In this document: in pieces, positions 10,342 to 19,127 of the stretch
Numbering within the stretch: the stretch's first letter is position 1
How the letters are laid out: each line of letters opens with the position of its first letter
Source of the DNA: Peronospora farinosa
Taxonomy: Eukaryota; Oomycota; Peronosporomycetes; Peronosporales; Peronosporaceae
Reading direction: 5' to 3'
NCBI GenBank assembly: GCA_947646735.1
Contig: CANTFK010000077.1
Coordinates: 124,001-188,000, forward strand
Length of the DNA: 64,000 nucleotides
Notes under the pieces: generated by a model
Told to the model about the DNA's origin: nothing
What the model saw: the letters and a program-made list of their open reading frames with translations, nothing else
The model's database searches: none
Program-made: the position numbers and the translations under genes

Positions 10342-11757
10342 ATGCCGTCTGCCAAAACCGCCCGTCCGACAACTGACTCGTCCAGATCTGAGTCTTCCAA
10401 GCGCTTACGGCTATCGCCCGTTAGCTCTGTCAAGAAAGGCAAGTCAGCAATGACATCTACCAATACAGGGCTACCTGCTGCATTGGCTGCTACAGCCGCT
10501 GCTTGCAAAGTTCCCAAGTTTTTGAGGTCATTGTATGCCATCTTGCAGACGGAAGACCCACACATTATTTCGTGGGTGGAGAACGAAACTCTTACACCCA
10601 ACTGTGTCACGGCTTTTCATATCCTTGAAATGGAGCGGTTTGAACGGGAGATCCTGCCAAAGTACTTTAAACACCAAAAGTTTGCCAGCTTTCAGCGCCA
10701 GCTGAATAACTTTGGCTTTCGCAAGTGGACCAAAACCCAATCAAGTGGAGTCTGTACTTTTAGTCACAACTGCTTTCCACCAGATCTATCAGGCGCTAAT
10801 AATTCCAGCATGTCGATCCGAGACCAATGGAGACAAAAGAGTGCACAGGCGGTTGCACCCTCGACCTCGACAGCAAACGGTCAACCGGTGACGCGACACG
10901 TGGCCGGTACCGGAATCGTGAAGACAAAAGCTGAACAGCCTACGAGTGCATCACGTCAATGCCCAATTCATGTTGAGGTTCCACACCACGATATGTCTCC
11001 GTTCGATGAAGTGTACCATAGCCCCAATTCCAATTCCAGTATGGAAAGCAGTGTATTCCGTTACGGTCGGAATCATCAGCCACCTCTTAAGAAATTGGCT
11101 CGACCAAGTATTGCCATGAAGCAGGACACATCCGACTCGCTCAACGGCTTAGAAGGTTTTTGTGAAGACTCGTTCAAGCAGTTCACGTTGCCGCCGCTTT
11201 TGCCGCATCGTCTTTTGGTATCCGCTGGAACGTCAAGTAACACGGCGCCGCTAGCGTCGGTGACTTCTTCTTTCTTGAATCCGAACGAGTCCGATTTTGC
11301 ACAAGCTTCGAGTGGCTTTCGGTTTTCAAAGCCTCAGGTGCTGAACAAAAGTGGCACGTCAAGCACTTTTGCAGATTCGAGTTTTAATAATAGTGGGCTC
11401 AAGCCATTCGACTTGAAGCACACTGATCTTCACGCCCACCCGTACTCGTCGGTTGCAAATCAACATAATGGCCACAATGGCGTCGCCGATGCTGCTGCAC
11501 TACAAGGAGCTTTCTTAGAGCCGTGGATGTGGGATGCACAGACAACATCGTCGAACTTTGAGATCGGTTCGTTTCCGCTTGAGTTCGACTGCAAGAACGA
11601 GTTTGATTGGCAGAGTGCAAGCAATTACGAAAGTATGCAAGAGTCAGCTACGACTAGCACTGGTATGTCGGAGAAAGAGTCAGGCTATCAGCAGGATCGC
11701 GATGTCTCTTCTAATACTGAAGAAGTTGGCTTGGACATTTTGCTCTTTGTCGAGTGA
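10342..11757 (+). CDS. Heat shock transcription factor (HSF-type DNA-binding protein)
   Basis: This is a predicted nuclear transcription factor of 471 residues. Residues of about 57-145 form an HSF-type winged-helix DNA-binding domain: VPKFLRSLYAIL, ISWVENETLTP, FEREILPKYFKHQKFASFQR and QLNNFGFRKWTK, the last two covering the recognition helix and turn. The N-terminus is basic and Ser/Thr-rich (SSKRLRLSPVSSVKKGK), a plausible nuclear localisation signal. After the domain the chain is Ser-, Asn- and Gln-rich and looks disordered. I see no clear HR-A/B heptad region, so trimerisation cannot be judged. The C-terminus has aromatic and acidic patches (WMWDAQTTSSNFEIG, VGLDILLFVE) that could act in transactivation. 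The open frame begins at a TTG at 10165. I chose the ATG at 10342 because of the initiator match at 10257. No intron is needed. Confidence 0.85.
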   Translation: MPSAKTARPTTDSSRSESSKRLRLSPVSSVKKGKSAMTSTNTGLPAALAATAAACKVPKFLRSLYAILQTEDPHIISWVENETLTPNCVTAFHILEMERFEREILPKYFKHQKFASFQRQLNNFGFRKWTKTQSSGVCTFSHNCFPPDLSGANNSSMSIRDQWRQKSAQAVAPSTSTANGQPVTRHVAGTGIVKTKAEQPTSASRQCPIHVEVPHHDMSPFDEVYHSPNSNSSMESSVFRYGRNHQPPLKKLARPSIAMKQDTSDSLNGLEGFCEDSFKQFTLPPLLPHRLLVSAGTSSNTAPLASVTSSFLNPNESDFAQASSGFRFSKPQVLNKSGTSSTFADSSFNNSGLKPFDLKHTDLHAHPYSSVANQHNGHNGVADAAALQGAFLEPWMWDAQTTSSNFEIGSFPLEFDCKNEFDWQSASNYESMQESATTSTGMSEKESGYQQDRDVSSNTEEVGLDILLFVE

Positions 11758-12239
11758 TTGTAATGTCAAGAGTGCCAACACGCATCTGCCCTGTTGTACG
11801 TGCGTACTAACACCAAGAAGGAGCTTTCTGTAAACCAAGGTTTGCAGGAGTTCAAGTCATCGGTGTAGCGTGTAATTGTAGTGCGTCCCAGACTAAACAT
11901 GACGAAAAAAGAAATACGAGTGACTATAAGAAACACACGTCGCTTTGAAATACAGCTGAACTATTGTTATCTGCACGACTAAAGTTCCATTTGATAGAAT
12001 GCCTTCATATTATCATACGCTATTAAACTACCCACCATTTACTGGCTCAGACGAGACACATGCGTTATTGTCGCGAGTGAGACACTGTCAAACGGTATCT
12101 TTGTAGCCATCATACAAAAAAAGACCTACTGTAGTGGTCGCCTGTTTACCGGAACGTGCGGCGAACGTTTTGCCAAATCGCGATAATGTTTCATGTGGTT
12201 TACATAAATTTTATCCTCGATCAACATCCGATAATTTAA
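11758..12239. other. intergenic spacer
   Basis: This is the region between the heat-shock factor stop and the BioF start. It is AT-rich, with no convincing open frame, and presumably holds the 3' end of one gene and the promoter of the next. Confidence 0.4.
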
Positions 12240-13558
12240 ATGGATAAAAAGTTGAGCGTGGCATTGGCCCGTCGACGTGCCATGGGCACGCTTCGCACGT
12301 TACAGATTCCAGTAGATACAAAGACGTCGAGTACGATAGATTTTTATTCGAATGATTATCTTGGGTTTGCGCTCTCGCAGTCGCTAAAAGATCTTGTAAC
12401 CACACGTCAAATGGAGCTTTACAATCAACAGGGACCACTATTGGGAGCTACAGGCTCCCGACTTATTTCAGGCAATTCACGTCTTTTTTTGCAAGTGGAA
12501 AAAGACTTGGCTACATTTTACAATAGGTACAAACTGGTTGCATATCTAATGAGATGAGGCAGATGATACTTGATAGATTGACACTGTCTTGATGCGGAAT
12601 CTGTAGTGATGCAGCACTTCTTTTTAACTCGGGATATGCTGCGAATCTCGGTGTTTTGGCTTGTATTCCACATTCAGAAGACGTGATCTTGTACGACGAG
12701 CTGGTACATAATTCGTGTCATGAAGGAATTCGATTGAGTCGCGCGTACGCCAATGGTCATTCATTTGCTTTCAGACACAATGATCTTGAGGACCTCAAGC
12801 ACAAAATTGAAAAGTATATAGCGATTTCGACGAGCAAAGACACGCCAAAGGCTTGTGTTTATGTGGTAGTAGAGTCACTGTACTCGATGGATGGAGATTT
12901 TGCTCCGTTGGATGCGATGGCAGCACTCTGTGATCGAATGGGTGCTTTCCTCATTGTTGACGAGGCACACAGTACCGGTGTCTATGGTCCTCAAGGTTCT
13001 GGTGTTGTACGTAAGCTGAGGTTGGAGAAGACATACAAACGCACTATTGCGTGCCGAGTTTACACTTTTGGCAAGGCCATGGGTTGCCATGGTGCCGTAG
13101 TTTGCGGCTCCCAGGTGCTGATTGACTATCTGGTCAATTATGCGCGGTCCTTCATTTACACCACTGCGTTCCCAATTGATCAGCTCGTGACTGTTGCCTG
13201 TGTGCACGAATTCAGCGCCAGCGCTGCAGCCGACGCACTTCGCAGCAATGTAATCGAGTTGGTGCAATACTTTAAGGAGAAGGTTCACAACAATCCACGT
13301 ATTCCTCAAGATGCATTACTGGCCAGTGACTCTCCAATTCAAGGTGTCGTATTTGCAGGCAATCACCGTGTCCTAAAGGCGTCACAGCTGATGAACGCCA
13401 TGGGCATCCGCGTGATTCCTATCCGCTCTCCAACAGTACCAAAGGGTGCAGAACGCCTCCGTATCATTGTTCATGCAAACAACACACGTCACGAAGTGGA
13501 TCGGCTTGTGACCGCTCTCGCCACCATGTTTGAAGCCTGCCGCGACTCCAAATTATAG
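12240..13558 (+). CDS. bioF: 8-amino-7-oxononanoate synthase (BioF), one intron
   Basis: This PLP-dependent alpha-oxoamine synthase would condense pimeloyl-CoA and alanine in biotin synthesis. Exon 1 is 12240-12526, an 80-bp GT-AG intron spans 12527-12606 (gtacaa...ctgtag), and exon 2 is 12607-13558. The splice gives 412 residues and restores an ungapped family match (SNDYLGFA, GPLLGATGSRLISGN, ALLFNSGYAANLGVL). Other marks are VDEAHSTGVYGP (PLP-binding Asp-x-x-His), the Schiff-base Lys in TFGKAMGCHGA, and YTTAFP. The chain ends in SKL immediately before the stop, a canonical peroxisomal targeting signal 1, as known for eukaryotic BioF in fungi and plants. 5-aminolevulinate synthase and 2-amino-3-ketobutyrate-CoA ligase are related alternatives, but the SKL end and the lack of a mitochondrial presequence favour BioF. 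The gene is convergent with the ankyrin gene, 109 bp away. Confidence 0.87.
12527..12606 (+). other. spliceosomal intron of BioF gene
   Basis: An 80-bp intron with a GTACAA donor and a CTGTAG acceptor. Its removal joins FYN to SDAALLFNSGY in frame. The length is typical for oomycete introns. Confidence 0.85.
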
Positions 13559-13667
13559 AAAACTTTGCAAGAATGACAAGGTTCGATGAGTTTGATGCAC
13601 TTTATTTGCTGACTTAGATTCTGTGCTCAACTCACGAGCAATGAACATGTGACTTACACCGTATGAC

Positions 13668-14381
13668 TTACACCGTATTGTCGATGTGTGCAGTGTTCGC
13701 ACCAGCACGTAACGTGACGGACGCTTCATCTTGCACCGCCGCTTTGGCCATTGCTCGCTGTAGCAATCTAGCACATCCAATATTGCCGCTTTGTTCTGCA
13801 ATAAACAGCGGAGTGTGATGGTCCACGTCTTCTCGGAACGGATCGGCGTGATGGTCCAGTAGCAGCTTCACACAGAGCGCGTGACCGCCAAGTGCCGCCA
13901 AATGCAACGGCGTGATACCACGTTCATCAATAGCGTTCGGATCGGCATTAACCATAAGCAACAGCCTCGTGCACTCGTTGTGACCGCCACGTACAGCGTA
14001 GTGCAGTGCCGTGAGATTCTCAGCACTTCGGGCATCGACGTTTCTGTCTGTAGAATGGACCCAGCGCTTAATGACACGTGCATTACCCGACTCGGCTGCA
14101 TGACGCGTAAAGACCGGGAGGTCTGAGACTTGATGGATTCCATTTGTCGCGACCGTGTCTTCCTCCGTGACTGATTTTCGTTTCTTACGGAGCATTTTAC
14201 GAGCCATGATTTGTAGTTTTTGTTTTTGATACGAAGATGCAGTGACGAGAAAGAGAAGACCAAGTAAACCAATGATACCAATAGTAAGGGCTAAAGGGTG
14301 AATTTGTATACGATCAGAAGATGAGAATCTTTCCATATTCATACGCGCGTCTTCGTGAGAAATGGAGTCAAGTGGCGGCAT
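13668..14381 (-). CDS. Membrane-anchored ankyrin-repeat protein
   Basis: A predicted protein of 237 residues. An N-terminal hydrophobic helix (HPLALTIGIIGLLGLLFLV, about residues 29-47) is followed by a basic stretch (RKMLRKKRKS), so it is probably anchored with the basic part in the cytosol. Three to four ankyrin repeats then occupy about residues 90-210, with TALHYAVRGGHNECTRLLL, TPLHLAALGGHALCVKLLL and TPLFIAEQSGNIGCARLLQ marking successive helices. No catalytic domain is present; a scaffolding role is typical of the family. The frame opens at an ATG at 14447. I prefer the ATG at 14381 because an initiator-like TCATTCTTT lies on the minus strand at 14438-14430, and 14447 would leave only 20 bp to the divergent neighbour. 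Confidence 0.7.
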   Translation of the reverse strand: MPPLDSISHEDARMNMERFSSSDRIQIHPLALTIGIIGLLGLLFLVTASSYQKQKLQIMARKMLRKKRKSVTEEDTVATNGIHQVSDLPVFTRHAAESGNARVIKRWVHSTDRNVDARSAENLTALHYAVRGGHNECTRLLLMVNADPNAIDERGITPLHLAALGGHALCVKLLLDHHADPFREDVDHHTPLFIAEQSGNIGCARLLQRAMAKAAVQDEASVTLRAGANTAHIDNTV

Positions 14382-14467
14382 TAAGTGAATTGATACAATG
14401 AGTCGACAATGGGGAGACAAAACTATACAAAAGAATGATACTTGCATCGAGCATATCTTGAGATTTA
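14382..14467. promoter_or_regulatory. compact bidirectional promoter
   Basis: Only 86 bp separate the divergent ankyrin gene (14381, minus) and the next gene (14468, plus). The stretch must hold both start regions unless transcripts begin inside the neighbouring gene. A minus-strand initiator-like motif is at about 14438. Confidence 0.5.
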
Positions 14468-15420
14468 ATGGACACTAGCGGCTTGTATGACGGCTTAGAG
14501 CTGCCCAAGCAGACAAAACGGGAGAGAGAAGAAGAGACGAAGCAGAAGAAGAATGCTGACCTTTCTACGATGAAAAATATACCCGTGAAGCGACAAAAAA
14601 GACCACTGGATTTGGCAGCGATGATGGCGAAACTTGAGGGATATATGGTACGTTAAAAATATGTGACATGGTTGTGGGAGTAGCTAAGCTGATTCCTCGT
14701 GTTTTTCTTTGATCTTTGTAGTTGGTCGATACGAAATTTGCTAAAGCTAGTGCGTTGTTTTGTCAGTTGGTGTCGGATCAATTGACACCGAGGACGAGTG
14801 AGCTCTTTCTAAAGACTTTGACAAAGGTGATTAACGAAAAAGGAGAGACCTTAAGCGGTAAAAAAGAATTTCAAACGCTTATTGAAAATCTGGATGCAAA
14901 GCGTGACACGCTTTTAAGTACTAGTGACGAAGAACGGAAGGAACGAAAGCAGAGGCTGGAGACATGGACATTTTTGGCCATTACGCACGCACAACTTTTT
15001 ACGGATGAAACGTATCAGTTTAACAAAGCTGCAAAAGCTGTCAAGCTTCGTTTCGAAGCAATAGTGTGCAAGATTGACGATCAGAAGGAAGAGGAGCGAG
15101 CACGACGGCTGCATACCGAGTTGATGCCTCTACTGCGCACACTTTACAGCAAACTGGGTGCCGCGTGGGCTACTACAATAGTTGAAGGCGTGCTAGCATT
15201 AGCAACACGTTATCGTCTGCTATTTAGTAAATTGGATCGCATAGAAGTCGATTCATGGACGAAAGGCATGCAGGAACGTCGAAATGCTCCTGCGGTACTT
15301 CGATCCGCCGGTTCAGACGCTCGACGTAATATTGTCACCACCAGTAAATCCAACACGTCAGAAGCTGGTGCCAAGATTCCAGGCAGATACAACCACCCGC
15401 TTTTCAACAAAGAGATCTAG
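14468..15420 (+). CDS. Unrecognised helical protein, one intron
   Basis: I do not recognise this protein. Exon 1 is 14468-14647, a 74-bp GT-AG intron spans 14648-14721 (gtacgt...tttgtag), and exon 2 is 14722-15420, giving 292 residues. The first 50 residues are highly charged (KQTKREREEETKQKKN, VKRQKRPLDLAAMMAKL) and could include a nuclear localisation signal. The remainder is predicted helical, with repeated Leu/Ala heptad-like stretches (FAKASALFCQLVSDQL, LFLKTLTKVINEKGE, LMPLLRTLYSKLGAAWATTI). The C-terminus ends in PGRYNHPLFNKEI. The conserved-looking exon junction and the absence of stops argue for a real gene. It lies 86 bp from the divergent ankyrin gene and 173 bp before the mL46 gene on the same strand. 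Confidence 0.7.
14648..14721 (+). other. spliceosomal intron
   Basis: A 74-bp intron with a GTACGT donor, a polypyrimidine stretch (gtttttctttgatctttg) and a TAG acceptor. Its removal keeps the frame (YM joined to LVDTKF). Confidence 0.8.
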
Positions 15421-15593
15421 GTAACCCCAATGTCGTTCCTTCATCCGAACCTTGTAATGTAGCCATTTTGTTTTCACACGTCGCAGAATTGTTCGCAAGA
15501 AACCGGTAAATACCGCTACTAGTAATAAGCTATTGGTCTGAGCCACACACATCGACGTGTATCCATCCATCCAGGAGCTTAATCATCTCTCGA

Positions 15594-16487
15594 ATGTCCG
15601 TCCTCTGTGGCTTGACACGCGCCATGAATGGCTTCCAATCAGCTCAACAGCTGCGTATGTTTGCTACTAAAAAGAAAACGCGCTTAACATGGCGTCAAAA
15701 GGCCAAAATCGAAGAACGTAGGCGTAATCCACCACCACCACGTCAACAGCCTCGGACAAAGGTTCAGCGTCAGAATTTTCTCATTTCGCCGCCTCTAGAC
15801 GATGGTAAAAAGTGGAGGGTGCTGAGTGCTGGTGTCTTGGAACGTTTGCCAATCATTCAGCCTGATTTAAAGGACTGGGAGATGGATTTTGAGGTCATGC
15901 TTCATGAGAAGGCGTTGCGAGAAGATCAGCGATTAGAGGAAGATTTTTGGTTCATGGAGCCCGGTACGAAGCACATTACGCCCGAGGAGGCACCGTGGCC
16001 TAATGAAGAAGAAGATCCTGATGAGATTGTAGGGGCAGGCTTCCATTTGGCTCCTCGTGAGACGGAAGATGATGCCAATAACAACCGCAAATCATTGAAC
16101 CGTGCGCTCAAGGGCCGTGTGTTTTTGCTGGTTAAAAATAACCAGAAAGATGCCAAGTATCCGTGGTTTTTCCCGGTAGGTGACAAGCAGGACTCGGAGA
16201 AGATGCGTGAAGCTGCACTTCGACATGTTAATGAGACGGTGGGTGATGATTTGGAAGCCACGCCAGTGGGGTTTGGACCCATGGGCTATGTGAAGTACCT
16301 GCATGAAAGTGATGATGCTGAGTACGATGGCACCAAGATTTTCTTCTACAAGTCACAACATTTGGACGGTGATGTGGTACTGAACCAGGAAAAGGCTGGT
16401 GACTATCTCTGGGTGACGAGGGATGAACTGTCGGAGTATCTTGAGCCAGAGATCGCCGACTACATCCAGAAGATGGTACCACCGTGA
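15594..16487 (+). CDS. Mitochondrial large-subunit ribosomal protein mL46
   Basis: A protein of 297 residues with a basic N-terminal presequence (RAMNGFQSAQQLRMFATKKK), consistent with mitochondrial import. The mL46 N-terminal signature follows (WRVLSAGVLERLPIIQPDL, then EMDFEVMLHEKALREDQ). The C-terminal half is the degenerate Nudix-like fold of this family: RVFLLVKNNQKDAKYPWFFP, EKMREAALRHVNETVGDDL, IFFYKSQHLDGDVVL and DYLWVTRDELSEYL. The Nudix catalytic Glu box is not preserved, as expected for a structural ribosomal protein. A second in-frame ATG at 15624 is possible. The stop is immediately followed by GTATCT; extension by an alternative intron seems unnecessary because the protein ends at a normal family position. 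Its neighbour downstream is convergent. Confidence 0.85.
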   Translation: MSVLCGLTRAMNGFQSAQQLRMFATKKKTRLTWRQKAKIEERRRNPPPPRQQPRTKVQRQNFLISPPLDDGKKWRVLSAGVLERLPIIQPDLKDWEMDFEVMLHEKALREDQRLEEDFWFMEPGTKHITPEEAPWPNEEEDPDEIVGAGFHLAPRETEDDANNNRKSLNRALKGRVFLLVKNNQKDAKYPWFFPVGDKQDSEKMREAALRHVNETVGDDLEATPVGFGPMGYVKYLHESDDAEYDGTKIFFYKSQHLDGDVVLNQEKAGDYLWVTRDELSEYLEPEIADYIQKMVPP

Positions 16488-16984
16488 GTATCTAGTGTAG
16501 CTCTGGTTTAGTTTGACTCTTGACTTTGTTGGAGCCTGTAGACAGATGTGTGAGAAGAGGGGTGAGGTGCGTGCATGCAGACTCCTATGCTTATTGCCTA
16601 AATAGATCGCTGAACACAGAGCCAAACTGGTTCCTAGTATTTTGTCGTAAGCCATTGTGGGCTTGTCAACTTTGTGGTCACACAACCAGGTCCTGTGTTG
16701 TGGCGTTACAAACAAAACAGCAACAAAACTGTCGTTACGCTTCCGTGCGGCAGACGGAAAAGCAAGAAGGAATGCTACACGGCACATTCAATACATTTTT
16801 TCTTGACATTTCACCAACTAATGAGAACAAATACCACATAAATGAACGCCAGAGTAGCAACGATGATGAGACGATCCAACAACGATGATGAGAGAATCCA
16901 AAACGGTGCCGAGATACCGTGTGATGTGTGATGGATAGGGATGTCTTTCCTTCGGCGAGGCTGTTTGTTTGCTGTTGAAGATGT
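16488..16984. other. intergenic, between convergent genes
   Basis: This stretch holds the 3' flanks of the mL46 and PX genes. No open frame with recognisable content was seen on either strand. Confidence 0.4.
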
Positions 16985-18268
16985 TTACTCCAACGGACGC
17001 GGGCTGATAAAGCTGGCATCAAGTGATCCGGTGAAGCTTTGACGTTTAAGAGAGCTGCGGCGTCGTCGGATGCTCTTGGCCTTTTCTTTTCTCTCCTGGA
17101 TCTCAATATCGAAGCTCAACTTAGGCGCCGCAAAGCGATTCAAGCTCACGTAACTGCTCTTGACGCTCGAGTGCATGGATACAAGGTCAGGCGGTGTGCC
17201 GACAAAGTCATTGAGCAGTCGACTAGCACGTGCCATTGGGTGCTCTTGTGCAGCTGTTAGCATGGCATTAAAGTACTTGGCTCGTCGTTCCAGTAGTGGA
17301 ATGCTGTCGAACAATAGGTAGCTCCACACGCCACCTTTGTCTGGTAGCGGAGGTAGTGTCGGCTCTTTACTTTCGCTGCAGTCTGTAGTAGAGTAACGGA
17401 GACTCCCCGACACGTCCTCGTCCTCGTCGATATTGCTTTCGTCCCTGATACTGGCCATGGCCGTGACGGACGCGAGTTTCCTATGGGAGACTGGCATGAC
17501 CTTACTCAGCGCTACGTGCAAGTCTCGAAACTCGGAGTAACGTCGTCGCACTTTGTAAGCAGACAGTGGGCCGTGCGTGATGTTACGCACAATCACCTCA
17601 TAGTAGACAACTCCGTCAGTGTCGCGACTGTAACCTGTGACGGAAGCACTACGGTAGTTCATAAAGTTTTCGTCCTCATCCGGTACATCTCCATATGTAT
17701 CTCCATCGTCACTTCGTGGCGAGTACGTAGCCGAATTAAATGTCCAAGTACGTCCATGATGAAGATGATTCTCCGTTTCTGGTTCAGGCACCGACTGTGT
17801 TCGAAGCATATCGTTCGTGCTTGCCACACTACCTGAACTGCTACTGCTCCTGCTGTGTATTTCCCTGCCACTATCATGGCTACTGGTTACTGTCTCCACA
17901 GACGTTTCAAATAAAGACCCGCGTCGATACCTGTGTCCATCTGGAGTCACTCGAGTACGTCGTGGATATCCAAGTTCCTCCTGTAATAGACTAAGAGAAC
18001 TACCAGTCCCTGAGCTAAGGGCACGACGAGCATGTCGTATACGCTGCTGTTGTTGGAGTTCAATCTCCTCCTTCTCACTAAACGTGTCGCATTGTTTATT
18101 CTCTACTGTAAGCACACTAGCCGTCGACGCTCGACGCGATAGTTTCGAAAGCGATTGCGACCGGACGCCACGCAGTGGCAACGCACGAGGTTCATCACAG
18201 TCTTTTGAGTTTAAAGCAAGTGTCGTTGGAGATGCAACAGCCACGACGTCAACAAATTGACCGGGCAT
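16985..18268 (-). CDS. PX-domain (phosphoinositide-binding) protein
   Basis: A protein of 427 residues. A Ser/Arg-rich, probably disordered N-terminal half (RSQSLSKLSRRAS, SSGTGSSLSLLQEEL, SRSSSSSGSVAST) precedes a PX domain at about residues 225-375. The domain shows VVYYEVIVRN, the PI3P-binding Arg-Arg-Tyr motif in VRRRYSEFRDLHVAL, a proline turn in PTLPPLPDKG, and the C-terminal helix LLERRAKYFNAMLTAA. An acidic insertion (IDEDEDVSGS) lies inside the domain. The C-terminus is very basic (KAKSIRRRRSSLKRQS). It would act at endosomal membranes as a sorting or scaffold protein; no BAR, kinase or RGS domain is visible. The open frame begins at a TTG at 18310, so I use the ATG at 18268 (MPGQFVDVVAVAS). 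Confidence 0.8.
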   Translation of the reverse strand: MPGQFVDVVAVASPTTLALNSKDCDEPRALPLRGVRSQSLSKLSRRASTASVLTVENKQCDTFSEKEEIELQQQQRIRHARRALSSGTGSSLSLLQEELGYPRRTRVTPDGHRYRRGSLFETSVETVTSSHDSGREIHSRSSSSSGSVASTNDMLRTQSVPEPETENHLHHGRTWTFNSATYSPRSDDGDTYGDVPDEDENFMNYRSASVTGYSRDTDGVVYYEVIVRNITHGPLSAYKVRRRYSEFRDLHVALSKVMPVSHRKLASVTAMASIRDESNIDEDEDVSGSLRYSTTDCSESKEPTLPPLPDKGGVWSYLLFDSIPLLERRAKYFNAMLTAAQEHPMARASRLLNDFVGTPPDLVSMHSSVKSSYVSLNRFAAPKLSFDIEIQERKEKAKSIRRRRSSLKRQSFTGSLDASFISPRPLE

Positions 18269-18698
18269 TATACGACGTAACAGTCGATCCTTCTGTTGGA
18301 GATTCGGCAAATTGGAGAATGAATCACACCAACCGCCGAAAATATTTGGGCCAAAAGGACCAGGAAAAGCTGAAAAAGCTGTGCAACGGCTGGCAGTTTT
18401 TCATGGTCGGAAGGCAAAAAAGTTGTGCTTCGAAGAAGCAGGTGGCACGCTCCTCACGGTTAGGGGGTGGAAGTGCAAGCGACGAGCGGCTGCTTGCTCT
18501 ATCCGCCTCAAGGTGAAACTCACGCGGCCAAGCAGACGATAGATTCGTGTGGTCGGCTGATGACTTTAACAGTAGAGAGGGCGAGATAGATATAGCGAGT
18601 CAACGTGGCACTTTCGCCGCAGGTTCGGTTGGCTCTATTGTTCTGCAAGCAAAGCCGTCGCTTCGATTTTGCTGTCAAACGACGGCCATTTTACGACG
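18269..18698. other. intergenic, upstream of the PX gene
   Basis: Promoter-side spacer of the minus-strand PX gene. It contains short plus-strand frames that I cannot support. Confidence 0.35.
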
Positions 18699-19127
18699 AT
18701 GGCACTGCAGCTTTGCGTATTTTTGATGCTTATTACCTTTGAAGAGAGCTCCGGTGCCCAGCTGTCAATGTGTACGGCTTGGTCCACTCATGTTACTCCG
18801 ACGCAGAGCGCGTCCGAGCATTCCCGAAGAGCGTCGGGTGATGGGCACGTAACTAATGAGGAATCCAGCAGAACATTCAGTATGCGACCTATTATTATTG
18901 TATCTTGGGATCCACCCACCCCCACGCGTCGAGATCGCGCTACATCCGGCCACTACGCTGTGGCCGTTTCGAAGCAAACTTTCGTGGCACTTTATCGAAC
19001 TGACGAAAGATTGCAAACGTTATTGCAGCGAGCAGGTGGAGGCAAAAGTTGTCGAACATGGCTACAGACAGATCGCGCCGGTTACAAGACGAACAGACGC
19101 AAGAGTGTCTACTTGGCTTGTTTTTGA
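18699..19127 (+). CDS. Possible small secreted protein, uncertain
   Basis: An ATG-initiated frame of 142 residues begins with a signal-peptide-like N-terminus (ALQLCVFLMLITF, then EESSGA before a possible cleavage site). I recognise no domain, and there is no clean RxLR-EER effector motif. A different plus-strand frame (18856-19284) overlaps it and has a composition at least as protein-like, with a possible GTACGT donor at about 19164, so the real gene structure, if any, may be spliced. I report it only as a candidate; it may be chance. Confidence 0.2.
   Translation: MALQLCVFLMLITFEESSGAQLSMCTAWSTHVTPTQSASEHSRRASGDGHVTNEESSRTFSMRPIIIVSWDPPTPTRRDRATSGHYAVAVSKQTFVALYRTDERLQTLLQRAGGGKSCRTWLQTDRAGYKTNRRKSVYLACF

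Noticed and set aside
16485..16500. Possible splice donor GTGAGT overlapping the mL46 stop
   Set aside because: The protein already ends at a normal family position and no downstream exon is recognisable.
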